A DNA stretch of 64,000 nucleotides, taken from assembly GCA_003597935.1 (NCBI GenBank), contig QZJT01000120.1:1-64000 (forward strand), read 5' to 3'. Position 1 is the stretch's first letter; every line of letters begins with the position of its first letter. Made by a program: the position numbers and the translations under genes. The notes under the pieces were generated by a model. That model saw nothing but the letters and a program-made list of their open reading frames with translations, searched no databases and was not told the origin of the DNA. Of this stretch, positions 32,150 through 42,077 are shown one piece after another. The DNA comes from Phycisphaerales bacterium (lineage in GTDB: Bacteria > Planctomycetota > Phycisphaerae > UBA1845).

Positions 32150-33814
32150 ATGGAACAGGTGCGACAGATCTTGACCTTGCAGCGAGTTTGTTCGACGCGC
32201 GCGTCGGCGCTGATCGTGCTCTGTGCGGCCGCCGCCGTGATGGCCCAGCCGCGCACTCGAGTGAGCGACTCGGAGTACGTCGTCGGCCCGCAGACGTATG
32301 ACCGGGTCACCTACCCGGCCCCCCAGCCCCCCACGGCGACGGAAGTGCAGGCGATCGACATCACGTTCGCGCACGCGCCGATGGCGCGCAACGGTCAGGC
32401 CGTGCCCGGCGGCGGCACGCTCAACGCGGCCGCCTGGGGCAATCCGGCGACCGTCAACGCATCCGGCCGGATCGCCTTCTTCGCCCAGATCAGCGGCGAC
32501 CAGCGCAACCAGGGCATGTTCACCGCCGACGAGCGGGGTTTGCACGTGATTGCCCGCGGCTGCGGCGGGCTGGGCGGAAGCGGCAATCCCGGTTCGTGCG
32601 GCGACCCGACGCCGGTGGGCGGGACGTTCTCCGGGATGTTCTTCGGAACGTTCTTCGTCCCGTCGATCAACGACGCGGGCGACGTGCTCTTCATCTCCGA
32701 CGTCTTCAACGGCCCCACGTCTCGGGGGCTGTTTCTCTACCGCTCCGGCGAAGCCGACATCATCAAGATCGCCGCGGTCGGGGATCCGTCGCCGATGGGC
32801 GGGAGCATCGGCATGGTCGGACCCGGCTCGATCAACAACCGCCGGCAGATCGTCTTCCTGGCCTTCAACGAGGGCTCGCTGGACGGGCAGATCTTCCGCT
32901 GGGAGAGCGGCGTGGTCACCAGGCACGTCGTCGTGGGTGATCCGGTTCCCGGGGGGGGGACGTTCAGCATCCTGGCGGGGGAACGGGTGCAGTTTCAGGA
33001 CGGCACCTGGGTGCCGACCGGCGTCGTGCCGGACATCAACGACCAAGGCGACGTGAGCTTCTTCTCGGTGACGCAGGGCGCCGAGGCGGACCGGGGCCTG
33101 TTCGTCACGCGCGACGGCCGGCACGAATGGTACGTCCGCAGCACCGAGCAGACGCCGCTGGGCGGGCGCTACTTGAACCTCTTCGCTCCGATTCTGAACA
33201 ACAACGGTGAGATCGCCTTCTACTGTGACATTCAGATCGGGCAGGGCCAGTTCAACTCGGCGTGGATCGTCGGCCGGCCGGGGGCGTACCAGAAACGGCT
33301 GGCGTTCTTCGACGTGTTCGACGACGGCCGGGTGTGGGTGCAGGCCCTCGGCCGCAACCCGATGAACGCGCTGGACGATTGCGGCAACTTCACCGCCTGG
33401 TGCAAGCTGCAGATGCGGGACCTGTCCGAAGTGGATCGGATGCTGGTGTTCGGCCCGGACGGCGCGCGGCACGTCGTGGCGCGATACAACGACCCCACCC
33501 CGCTGGGCGGGCGCTTCACGGCCATGCAGGGCTGGCCGTCGATGAACGACTTCGGCGACCTGACGCTGGGGGCCAACACACCCGGGGCAACCGCCGCCAA
33601 CGTGCAGTTCCTCTCCGGCATCGGCAACGCGCGCGGCGACGGGGATGACAACGGCGCGATCGACCTCTTCGATTACTCCGGCATGGCCGATTGTCTTGCC
33701 GGCCCCGAATCGTGCCCGGCGACCTACGAGTGCAAGGTTTTCGATTTCGACGGCGACGGGGACGTGGATATGGCCGACGCCGGCGGGTTCCAGCGGGCGT
33801 TTACCGGGGAATAA
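32150..33814 (+). CDS. Secreted beta-propeller-like protein with C-terminal dockerin-type EF-hands
   Basis: A 554-residue secreted protein with a signal peptide ending at AAAAVMAQ. The body consists of repeating units of about 60-80 residues that contain DPTPVGGTF, NDAGDVLFISD, GDPSPMGGSI, NDQGDVSFFS and NNNGEIAFYCD-type phrases: each has an N-D/N-x-G-x-[IV]-x-F strand, suggesting a beta-propeller or similar repeat fold. The end carries two calcium-binding loops, GDGDDNGAIDLFDYSGMADC and FDFDGDGDVDMADAGGFQ, in the dockerin-like arrangement common in Phycisphaerae secreted proteins. A cell-surface role is likely. A 9-base G tract lies at 32951-32959. Confidence 0.85.
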   Translation: MEQVRQILTLQRVCSTRASALIVLCAAAAVMAQPRTRVSDSEYVVGPQTYDRVTYPAPQPPTATEVQAIDITFAHAPMARNGQAVPGGGTLNAAAWGNPATVNASGRIAFFAQISGDQRNQGMFTADERGLHVIARGCGGLGGSGNPGSCGDPTPVGGTFSGMFFGTFFVPSINDAGDVLFISDVFNGPTSRGLFLYRSGEADIIKIAAVGDPSPMGGSIGMVGPGSINNRRQIVFLAFNEGSLDGQIFRWESGVVTRHVVVGDPVPGGGTFSILAGERVQFQDGTWVPTGVVPDINDQGDVSFFSVTQGAEADRGLFVTRDGRHEWYVRSTEQTPLGGRYLNLFAPILNNNGEIAFYCDIQIGQGQFNSAWIVGRPGAYQKRLAFFDVFDDGRVWVQALGRNPMNALDDCGNFTAWCKLQMRDLSEVDRMLVFGPDGARHVVARYNDPTPLGGRFTAMQGWPSMNDFGDLTLGANTPGATAANVQFLSGIGNARGDGDDNGAIDLFDYSGMADCLAGPESCPATYECKVFDFDGDGDVDMADAGGFQRAFTGE

Positions 33815-33836
33815 CGCCGGGCAAGCGGACGGGTCT

Positions 33837-34127
33837 TCACGACCCCGCGAGCGCCTCGCGGACCTGGTCGGCGGGGACGCCGCTGATTTCGACCGTTTTC
33901 AGCGGCGTCGTCAGACCCTGCACGACCTTCACGTCGCGGCGCCGCACGCCGAGCGCCCTGGCGAGCAATCTCTCCACCGCCGCATTGGCCCTGCCCTGCT
34001 CGGGGGGGGCGGTGACGGCGATCCTGGCGCGGCCGTTCCACTCGCCCATCAGCCGGTCGCGTGAGGCGCCGGGGACGACCTTCACGTCCAGCCGGACCAC
34101 GCCATTCTGTTCGGTTACGAGGATCAT
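33837..34127 (-). CDS. DUF167 / YggU family protein
   Basis: A 96-residue protein typical in length for the UPF0235 (DUF167) family. Visible family features: KVVPGASRDRLMGEW near the N-terminus, the central APPEQGRANAAVERLLARALGV, the VKVVQGLTTPLKTVEISG strand pair, and a short C-terminal helix. Function in the family is unknown; structures show a small alpha/beta fold. It sits tail to tail with the dockerin protein gene. Confidence 0.9.
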   Translation of the reverse strand: MILVTEQNGVVRLDVKVVPGASRDRLMGEWNGRARIAVTAPPEQGRANAAVERLLARALGVRRRDVKVVQGLTTPLKTVEISGVPADQVREALAGS

Positions 34128-34262
34128 CGCGGATCCGCCGTTCTACCACCCCGGACCCGTACCCGAGCTTCGACGCCGAGAATTCTTCAGTCGCTCGCCC
34201 GGCCCGCCGGCAGGCGCGGCGCGATTCGGCGCGCCCCACGTGCCGCCTCCATCCGCTGGAGA

Positions 34263-34988
34263 CTACGAGGCCGGCGGGGCGAGCCACTCCCGCAACGACG
34301 CGACCGGCTCGACGTCTAACGGCTGGTGGCCGCGGCGGAAGACGCGGGCCGGGGCGCAGTGCAGCGTGACGTCGTCGTCGCTGACGTGCAGGATGCCGCC
34401 CTCCCACAGGCCCAGCACCGGCCGGTCGTTCATCTCGTGATACTCGCGGATGCGGTCGTCGCGGGTCTCGCCGAAGTGCGGCACCAGCCTCTCGCCCTCC
34501 TGAACGTGAACCTGCCCGTTGAAGTAGTGCGGGTTGATCTGAAACGGGACCAGATCCAGCGTCTCGAAGCTGGGCGGCGCCACGATCGGCATGTCGTTGG
34601 TCGTCATCAGGGTCGGGCAGGCGACGTTGGTTCCGGCGCTGATTCCCAGGTAGGGCACGCCGGCCCGCACGCGCTGACGGATCACCTCAATGAGCCCAAA
34701 CCGGTAAAGATCGTGGACCAGCCGGAACGTGTTGCCGCCGCCGACGAAAATGGCGGGCGCCTCCGCCACCGCCCGCGCCGGGTCGTCGTAGTGGTGGATG
34801 CCGTCGAGGCGGTAACCGGCGTGGATGCCCCGCTGCACCATCATGCCCACGTAGGCGTCGTGGTCCGCCAGGGCGTAGGGGATGAAGAGCAGCCGGTCGA
34901 CGTCGCCGAAGTGGGCGCGCATGTGCCGTGCGAGGTTGGCGACGCGCTCTTCGGTACGAAACCCGCCGCTGCCCAGGAGGAGGTTCAT
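34263..34988 (-). CDS. pepE: Peptidase E (alpha-aspartyl dipeptidase), S51 family
   Basis: A 241-residue S51 peptidase. It shows the class I glutamine-amidotransferase-like fold: MNLLLGSGGF at the start, AIFVGGGNTFRLVHDL, the nucleophile elbow GISAGTNVA with the catalytic Ser, and the INPHYFNG segment. The elbow in the E. coli enzyme is GWSAGANV, so the active-site Ser and its Gly neighbours are conserved. It hydrolyses N-terminal Asp-Xaa dipeptides in the cytoplasm. The GTCCATNNN repeat run is in its 5' leader. It is divergent to the tryptophanase gene. Confidence 0.88.
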   Translation of the reverse strand: MNLLLGSGGFRTEERVANLARHMRAHFGDVDRLLFIPYALADHDAYVGMMVQRGIHAGYRLDGIHHYDDPARAVAEAPAIFVGGGNTFRLVHDLYRFGLIEVIRQRVRAGVPYLGISAGTNVACPTLMTTNDMPIVAPPSFETLDLVPFQINPHYFNGQVHVQEGERLVPHFGETRDDRIREYHEMNDRPVLGLWEGGILHVSDDDVTLHCAPARVFRRGHQPLDVEPVASLREWLAPPAS

Positions 34989-35011
34989 GTCGGATCGCCT
35001 TGGGTGCGCAT

Positions 35012-35058
35012 CATGGACTTGATGGACAGTATGGACCGGATGGACTGGATGGACAAGC
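35012..35058. repeat. GTCCATNNN nonamer run between pepE and tnaA
   Basis: About five tandem nonamers (TGATGGACA, GTATGGACC, GGATGGACT, GGATGGACA forms on the plus strand) in the shared divergent leader. Same family as the runs at 18.7, 20.4 and 22.5 kb. Confidence 0.8.
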
Positions 35059-35157
35059 GGGCGCGGATGGCTCGCCGCCCGCTTCCGGTGGCACGCTCAT
35101 TGCTTCGGGAATACCTTTGGCGCACCGCGGCCGTGCGGCGATCCGGGAGTGTACGCC

Positions 35158-36513
<1,356 letters not shown>

Positions 36514-36726
36514 GGAAGAGGCTCACGCAGCGGCGCAAAGGTCGCAGAGAAGAAAAGGTCGCGGTGAGTAAGAGAAGGGAGAAAGGACAAGCTCGTCGAA
36601 CGCAACCTGGCAGAAACGGGTGCGCGACGGAATCGGCGGCTCCTCTGAGCGAGCCGCGTGGCGTCAGCCTGCGGGTTCCCGCGCGGCTTGCCGGCCGCGG
36701 GGCTTTCCGAGAGACTCGCAGCGACG
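36514..36726. repeat. Intergenic region with short repeats between tnaA and the MFS gene
   Basis: A purine-rich CGCAGAG-type run at about 36528-36560 is followed by GCGAGCCGCGTGGCGTCAGCC, then GCGCGGCTTGCCGGCC, at about 36650-36690, a diverged member of the palindromic family. No small gene is supported. Confidence 0.6.
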
Positions 36727-38049
36727 ATGAGCGAAGACGCGACCGGATCCATCGACCTCACCCCTGCGTCCATGTCAACCGCCGCGCCGACCGGCGTCGC
36801 TTGCCCGCCAACCGCAGCGACAGTGCTCGACGGCGCGTCGGCGAGCCTCGCCCGCGTGGTCGCACCCCTGTCGCTGGTGCTGTTTCTGACCATGCTGCCG
36901 GTCACCATGATCGTGCTGGTCCTCAAGGAGCTGAAGGAGACGTTCAACGCCGGCACGTTCTGGTCGCACGCCTTCATGTCGGTCAACATGATCGCCGCCG
37001 TGCTGGCGGCGCCGGTCGGGGCCGCCGTCGCGGATCGCCTGTCGCGGCGCAAGCCCGTTCTGCTGGCCGCCCTGGCCCTCAACGCGGCCACGCTGCTGGT
37101 GATGGGCCTGCTCTGCGCCCGCCAGCCCGTGTTGTGGGTGCTGATGATCGCGCGCTTCGTCGAAGGCGCCGCCCACATCGTCGTCGTCACCAGCGTCATG
37201 GCGCTGGCGGGCGACTGGGCGCCGTCGGCGCGGCGCGGACGTGTGATGGGGCTGGTGGGCGGTTCGCTGATGTTCGGCACCGCCTGCGGCGCGGTGATCG
37301 GGGGCCGCATCGCCGGGGCGGCGGCGGACCGCGTGTTTCACCTGGGCGCGGCCATCATCGTGGTCGCGGGGCTTCTGGCCGCCGGGTGGGTGCGCGACGC
37401 CGGGGCGCAGCGCTGCGGCACGACGCTGCGCGACACGCTGAACCTGATCGCGCGCAGCCGGCGGCTGCTGGTGCCCTACGCCTACGCCTTCATCGACCGG
37501 CTCTGCGTCGGCGTGGTCGTCTCCACGCTCATCCTGTATCTGAGCGAGATCGTCAACCTGACGCCGGCAGAAAGGGGCGCGATGCTGGCGATGTTCCTGG
37601 TGCCCTTCGCGCTGCTGTGCTACCCCGCCGGGCGTCTGGCCGACCGATGGGGTCGGGCGCTGCCGATGGGCTTCGGAAGCCTGGCGTTCGGGCTCGTCTT
37701 TTCCGCCTACGGCCTGGTTCCGCACGCCTGGCTCTGGTCGGTCATGCTCGCCTCCGGCGTGCTGAGCGCGATTATGTTTGCCCCCAACCTGACCATGTGC
37801 GCAGACCTTGCTCCGCCCGAGCATCGTGCGGCCGCGTTCGCGGGGTTCAACGTCGCCGGTTCGCTGGGGTTCCTGGTCGGCCCGTTGCTGGCCGGCGGGA
37901 TATGCACGCTGCTGGAGCCCCGCCTGGGCACGGATCGGGCGTACACCATCACCTTCATCATCACCGGCGCCGCCGAAGTCCTCTGCGCGCTGGTCACGCT
38001 CCCCTGGCTGCTCCGCCTGCACCGCGCCGCCCGCTCTGCGCCACGGTGA
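36727..38049 (+). CDS. Major facilitator superfamily transporter
   Basis: A 440-residue membrane protein with about 12 predicted transmembrane stretches (for example LVLFLTMLPVTMIVLVL, VNMIAAVLAAPVGAAVA, PVLLAALALNAATLLVMGLL, GLVGGSLMFGTACGAVIGG). The MFS loop 2-3 motif is present as GAAVADRLSRRKPVL, and a second half copy as YPAGRLADRWGRALPMGFGS. The start at ATG 36727 precedes a Ser/Thr/Ala-rich cytoplasmic tail of about 45 residues; no perfect ribosome binding site is seen. The substrate is not deducible. Being just downstream of tnaA, amino-acid or indole transport is possible but unproven. Confidence 0.85.
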   Translation: MSEDATGSIDLTPASMSTAAPTGVACPPTAATVLDGASASLARVVAPLSLVLFLTMLPVTMIVLVLKELKETFNAGTFWSHAFMSVNMIAAVLAAPVGAAVADRLSRRKPVLLAALALNAATLLVMGLLCARQPVLWVLMIARFVEGAAHIVVVTSVMALAGDWAPSARRGRVMGLVGGSLMFGTACGAVIGGRIAGAAADRVFHLGAAIIVVAGLLAAGWVRDAGAQRCGTTLRDTLNLIARSRRLLVPYAYAFIDRLCVGVVVSTLILYLSEIVNLTPAERGAMLAMFLVPFALLCYPAGRLADRWGRALPMGFGSLAFGLVFSAYGLVPHAWLWSVMLASGVLSAIMFAPNLTMCADLAPPEHRAAAFAGFNVAGSLGFLVGPLLAGGICTLLEPRLGTDRAYTITFIITGAAEVLCALVTLPWLLRLHRAARSAPR

Positions 38050-38057
38050 CGCACTAT

Positions 38058-38171
38058 CCCCCGAGCCCCGGCATTCATGCCGGGAGTTCCCCGCACGACG
38101 CCACCATCGCCGGCGCCGGTCACAAGCACTGTCGAACCAGCCCCCCCCCGAGCCCCGGCATTCATGCCGGG
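38058..38171. repeat. Two copies of a C-tract plus CCCCGGCATTCATGCCGGG palindrome
   Basis: Copies at 38058-38084 and 38141-38171. Both read CCCCCGAGCCCCGGCATTC then ATGCCGGGAGTT; the second is preceded by nine Cs. A third copy is at 42915. The 38050-38364 interval holds nothing else except a short CTTGAAAGGCGGGG element at about 38230 and a TATAGT about 30 bases before the ECF sigma ATG. Confidence 0.9.
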
Positions 38172-38364
38172 AGTTTTGCCGGCGTGTGATCGTCGGTCCC
38201 CGCTCGGCATGCGATCCCCCGAACACTCCCGCCTTGAAAGGCGGGGCTCTGAGGGGCAGAGTTCTGAGGGGCGGGGAACCGCGTGGCGGGGCAGCTACGG
38301 CAGGCACTCCGCGCTGGGGCGCGTTTCGAGTATAGTGCGGGTGGCCCGGCGGCTGGAGAAGGCG

Positions 38365-38988
38365 ATGTCGCAGGAGGTTACAGATTGTCTGACACGGGCG
38401 GCCCGTGGGGACCGGGCGGCGCTGCGGACGCTGCTCGAGGACTTCGGACCGCAGGTATGGGCGCACGTCAACGGCAACATCAGCGCCCAATGGCGCTCGG
38501 TCCTCGACGCCGACGACGTGATGCAGGTGACCTACATGGAGGCGTTCCTGCGCATCGACCAGTGCGAGGCCCGTGACGCCGGCGCCTTCGTCAGTTGGCT
38601 GCGCCGCATCGCGGACAACAACCTTAGAGACGCGATCAAGGAACTGAGCCGCAAGAAACGCCCCCACCCCGCCCACCGTGTTTACGCCGATGGCACGGGT
38701 GATTCCTGCGTCACGCTGGTCGAGGTGCTGGGCGCCGGCGGATCCACCCCCAGCCGGCACGTCGCCCGACAGGAGGCGGCCGATGCCGTCCACGCCATGC
38801 TCAAGCGCCTCCCTCCCGACTATGCCAAGGTCATCCAGCTTTACGACCTCCAGGGACACGAGATCGCCGAAGTCGCGGCGGAGATGGGGCGGTCGCCCGG
38901 CGCCGTACACATGCTCCGCTCCCGCGCCCATGACCGGCTGCGGTCCCTGCTGGGCGCGGAGACCGATTTCTTCACCCGGATGGCGTGA
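38365..38988 (+). CDS. ECF-type RNA polymerase sigma factor (sigma-70 family)
   Basis: A 207-residue protein with GGAGAAGG before ATG 38365. Region 2 is seen in LEDFGPQVWAHVNGNISAQWRSVLDADDVMQVTYMEAFLR and VSWLRRIADNNLRDAIKE, and region 4 in LKRLPPDYAKVIQLYDLQGHEIAEVAAEMGRSPGAVHMLRSRAHDRLR. The form resembles the planctomycete ECF group that is encoded next to serine/threonine kinases. Its stop overlaps the GTG of the kinase gene by four bases. Phosphorylation-based control by the kinase is expected from this context but is not shown by the sequence alone. Confidence 0.9.
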   Translation: MSQEVTDCLTRAARGDRAALRTLLEDFGPQVWAHVNGNISAQWRSVLDADDVMQVTYMEAFLRIDQCEARDAGAFVSWLRRIADNNLRDAIKELSRKKRPHPAHRVYADGTGDSCVTLVEVLGAGGSTPSRHVARQEAADAVHAMLKRLPPDYAKVIQLYDLQGHEIAEVAAEMGRSPGAVHMLRSRAHDRLRSLLGAETDFFTRMA

Positions 38989-41900
38989 ACCAGGCCCCTC
39001 AACCATCGCCCTCGACGTGGAGAAAGGTCGTGATGAACCGCAGCGGCGACATCGAACAGCCTTCGGCGGCCCGCCAGAAACGCCTCATCGACGCCGCCTG
39101 GGAGCAGGTGGAGCAGGCGGCGTCGACGCAGGCGGCCGCGGCCACCGGCGACCGCATTGTCCCGCCGCTGGAGCGCCGGCCGCCGGGCGCCCTGCCGGGC
39201 GCCCTGCCCGGCTACCGCATCGTGCGCGAGGTGCACCGGGGGGGGCAGGGCGTCGTGTACCAGGCGGTGCAGGCGTCCACCGGGCGGCAGGTGGCGATCA
39301 AGGTCATGCACGGCGGCCCCTTCGCCGGTCCGCGGGAAAAAGCCCGCTTCGAGCGAGAAGTCCACGTGCTCGCCCAGCTCAAGCACCCCAACATCGTCAC
39401 CGTCCACGACAGCGGCGCCGCCGGCGACTCAGTCTTTTTCGTGATGGACTTCATCGAAGGGCACCCGCTCGACCAGTACGCCCGCAAGTTCCAGCCCGGC
39501 CTGCGCGACCGGTTGCGGTTGTTCGCGCGGATCTGTGCCGCCGTACACGTCGCACATCTGCGCGGCGTGATCCACCGCGACCTCAAGCCGGGCAACATCC
39601 GCATCGACGCCGCCGGCCAGCCGCACGTGCTCGACTTCGGCCTGGCCAAGACCACCGACTGGGACGCCTCCAGGTCCGGGCCTGAGGAGGTCATCACGCT
39701 CACCGGCCAGTTCCTCGGCTCGCTGCCCTGGGCCAGCCCGGAGCAGGCGCAGGGGCTGCACGATGAGACGGACCTTCGCACCGACGTCTATTCGCTCGGC
39801 GTGATGCTCTACCAACTCCTGACCGGCGCATTCCCCTACGGCGTGAGCGGCTCCTTCAGCGAGACGGCCCACAACGTCATCCACGCCGATCCGAAAAACC
39901 CGCGCACGCTGAACCGCGAGCTGGACGACGAGATCATCGCGATCGTGCTCAAGGCGCTGAAGAAGGAGCGGGAGCTGCGATACCAGTCGGCCGGCGCCTT
40001 CGGCGCGGACATCGAACGATATCTCGACGGCGAGCCGATCGAAGCCAAGCGCGATTCGATGACGTACGTGCTGCGCAAGCACCTGGTCCGGCATAAGGCG
40101 GCGGCGGGCGTCGTCGCGCTCTTCGTCGCCGTCGTCACCATCGGCTTCGGCGTATCGCTGTCCTTCTGGCGGCAGGCGGCATTGGCCCGCGACGCCGAGT
40201 CGGACCAGAAGCACGCCGCCCAGCGAAGCGCCGCGGCGGCGGAGCGCGCGGCCGCCCGGGCGGAGGCCGAGTCGGCCAAGGCACGAGCCGTCACCGAGTT
40301 TCTCACCGACATGCTCGCGTCGGCGGATCCGGACGAAATGGGCAGGAAGGACGCGACCGTGCGCGAGGTGCTCGACGCCGCCTCGCGCCGCGTGGACGAA
40401 GGAACGCTGGCGGACAAGCCGCAGATCGAAGCAGCGGTCCACCGCGTGCTGGGCGCGTCGTTTAGTTCGCTCGGCGCCTCCGAGCCGGCGCATCGTCACG
40501 CCGCTCGGGCGAAAGAACTCTATGAGCAGATCGAGGGGCCGGACTCGGAGGAGACGCTGCGTCAGGCGATCCGGCTCGCGGACGTGCTGCGGTCCCTGGG
40601 CAAGGTCGATGAGGCGGAAGCGGCCTTTCGCGAAACGGCGGACCGGATCGCCGGTGCGTTGGGCCGGCGGCACCTCCTCATGGCCCAGTGCCTGCGCGGA
40701 CTGTCGGGCGTGTTGCGCGACCGCAAGCTGCCGGACGAAGCGGAGCCGCCCGGCGCCGAGGCGGTCGAGATACAACGGGCGCTCGGCGAAACGGAGACTG
40801 ACGAGTACGCCTCGGCCCTCAACGATCTGGCCATCGTCTATCAGGATCAGGGCCGCATGGACGACGCCCTGACGCTGCAGCTCGAAGCGCTGGATACGTT
40901 CCGCCGCATCTACGGCGACGACCACCAGGCCACGGCCGTGGCTAGGTTCAACGTGGCCGTGCTCTATACCCAGCAGGCCCGCTTCCCGGAAGCGGAGACG
41001 ATCTACCAGGAAGCCCTGGCCACGATGCGGCGGGTCTACGGTGACGAGCACCCCACGACGGTCACCTGCCTCAACAGCCTGGGCCTGCTGTACGTCAAGC
41101 AGAAGCGGCTTCCCGAGGCCCGGCAGGCGCTCACCGAATCGTTGACGACTGCCCGTACCCTGTTCGGCAACGAACATCCCAAGGTGGGCATGAGCCTCAA
41201 CAGCCTGGCGATCGTCCAGTACGAACTGGGCGACCTGGAGGCGGCGGTGGAGAGCTTCCGCGAGTGCGCCCGTATCTTTACGAACATCTATGGGGCGGAT
41301 TCGCCCTCGGTGCTGACCATCGAGGGGAACATGGCCGCCGTCATGCGCGTCCGCGGCGACGTGGAGGGGGCGCTGCCGGTGCTCCGCGGCGTGCTGGAAC
41401 GGCGCCGCGCCCTGCTCGGTGAAAACCACCCGACCGTCATCGGCGATCTGCACAACGTGGGGATTACGCTCAACGACTTGCGGCGATTCGACGAAGCCGC
41501 GCCGATCCTGCGCGAGGCGCTGCGGCTTCGGACCGGCGTCCGCGGCGCGGACCATCCGGAGACGATCGAGTCGAAGCTGGGCCTGGCAGGAGCGCTGCAC
41601 GGGTTGGGGCAACTGGAAGAAGCCGAGTCGCAGGCGCGGGAGGCGCTGGCGGCGCTGATCCGCACGGTCGGCGAAGGACACCTGTCCACCGCCGGCGGGA
41701 TGGACACCCTGGCGCTGGTGCTAACCGATCGGGGCCAGGCGGCTGAAGCCGAGGAGTTGTACCGCAGCGCCGTGGCGATCTGCGAGCGTGAGCTGCCACA
41801 AGCCCACTGGCGCACGGCCGTGTACCGCGGCCACCTGGGCGCGCAACTGGCCGCGAGGGGGCGGTTCGACGAGGCCGAGCCGTTGCTGCTGGCGGCATAC

Positions 41901-42035
41901 GAGGCGATCGCCGCCACGCAGGGCGATGAGCGGGAACGCACCCAGCGGATCATTCAGGAACTCGTTGAGCTATATGAGGCGTGGCAACGTCCGGAAGAGG
42001 CCGATCGCTGGCGGGCGAAACGGATCGGCGGCTGA
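38985..42035 (+). CDS. Transmembrane serine/threonine protein kinase with C-terminal TPR repeats
   Basis: A 1016-residue protein from GTG 38985, overlapping the ECF sigma stop; ATG 39033 with its own GAGAAAGG is an alternative start. The cytoplasmic kinase domain is residues about 75-350: glycine loop REVHRGGQGVVYQAV, VAIKVM lysine, HRDLKPGN loop near 196, DFGLAK, GSLPWASPEQA, and YSLGVMLYQLLTG. One transmembrane helix lies near 373 (GVVALFVAVVTIGFGVSLSFW), then a basic coiled-coil linker, then about ten TPR units (from about 430 to the end), with repeated [YW]GDEHP-type loops such as IYGDDHQAT, VYGDEHPTT and LFGNEHPKV. Such kinase-TPR proteins are typical of planctomycetes and acidobacteria. 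Ligand binding at the TPR side is unknown. Confidence 0.93.
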   Translation: MNQAPQPSPSTWRKVVMNRSGDIEQPSAARQKRLIDAAWEQVEQAASTQAAAATGDRIVPPLERRPPGALPGALPGYRIVREVHRGGQGVVYQAVQASTGRQVAIKVMHGGPFAGPREKARFEREVHVLAQLKHPNIVTVHDSGAAGDSVFFVMDFIEGHPLDQYARKFQPGLRDRLRLFARICAAVHVAHLRGVIHRDLKPGNIRIDAAGQPHVLDFGLAKTTDWDASRSGPEEVITLTGQFLGSLPWASPEQAQGLHDETDLRTDVYSLGVMLYQLLTGAFPYGVSGSFSETAHNVIHADPKNPRTLNRELDDEIIAIVLKALKKERELRYQSAGAFGADIERYLDGEPIEAKRDSMTYVLRKHLVRHKAAAGVVALFVAVVTIGFGVSLSFWRQAALARDAESDQKHAAQRSAAAAERAAARAEAESAKARAVTEFLTDMLASADPDEMGRKDATVREVLDAASRRVDEGTLADKPQIEAAVHRVLGASFSSLGASEPAHRHAARAKELYEQIEGPDSEETLRQAIRLADVLRSLGKVDEAEAAFRETADRIAGALGRRHLLMAQCLRGLSGVLRDRKLPDEAEPPGAEAVEIQRALGETETDEYASALNDLAIVYQDQGRMDDALTLQLEALDTFRRIYGDDHQATAVARFNVAVLYTQQARFPEAETIYQEALATMRRVYGDEHPTTVTCLNSLGLLYVKQKRLPEARQALTESLTTARTLFGNEHPKVGMSLNSLAIVQYELGDLEAAVESFRECARIFTNIYGADSPSVLTIEGNMAAVMRVRGDVEGALPVLRGVLERRRALLGENHPTVIGDLHNVGITLNDLRRFDEAAPILREALRLRTGVRGADHPETIESKLGLAGALHGLGQLEEAESQAREALAALIRTVGEGHLSTAGGMDTLALVLTDRGQAAEAEELYRSAVAICERELPQAHWRTAVYRGHLGAQLAARGRFDEAEPLLLAAYEAIAATQGDERERTQRIIQELVELYEAWQRPEEADRWRAKRIGG

Positions 42036-42077
42036 ATCGGATTGCACGCGCCGATCGGGCCGGGTATTCACGAACCC

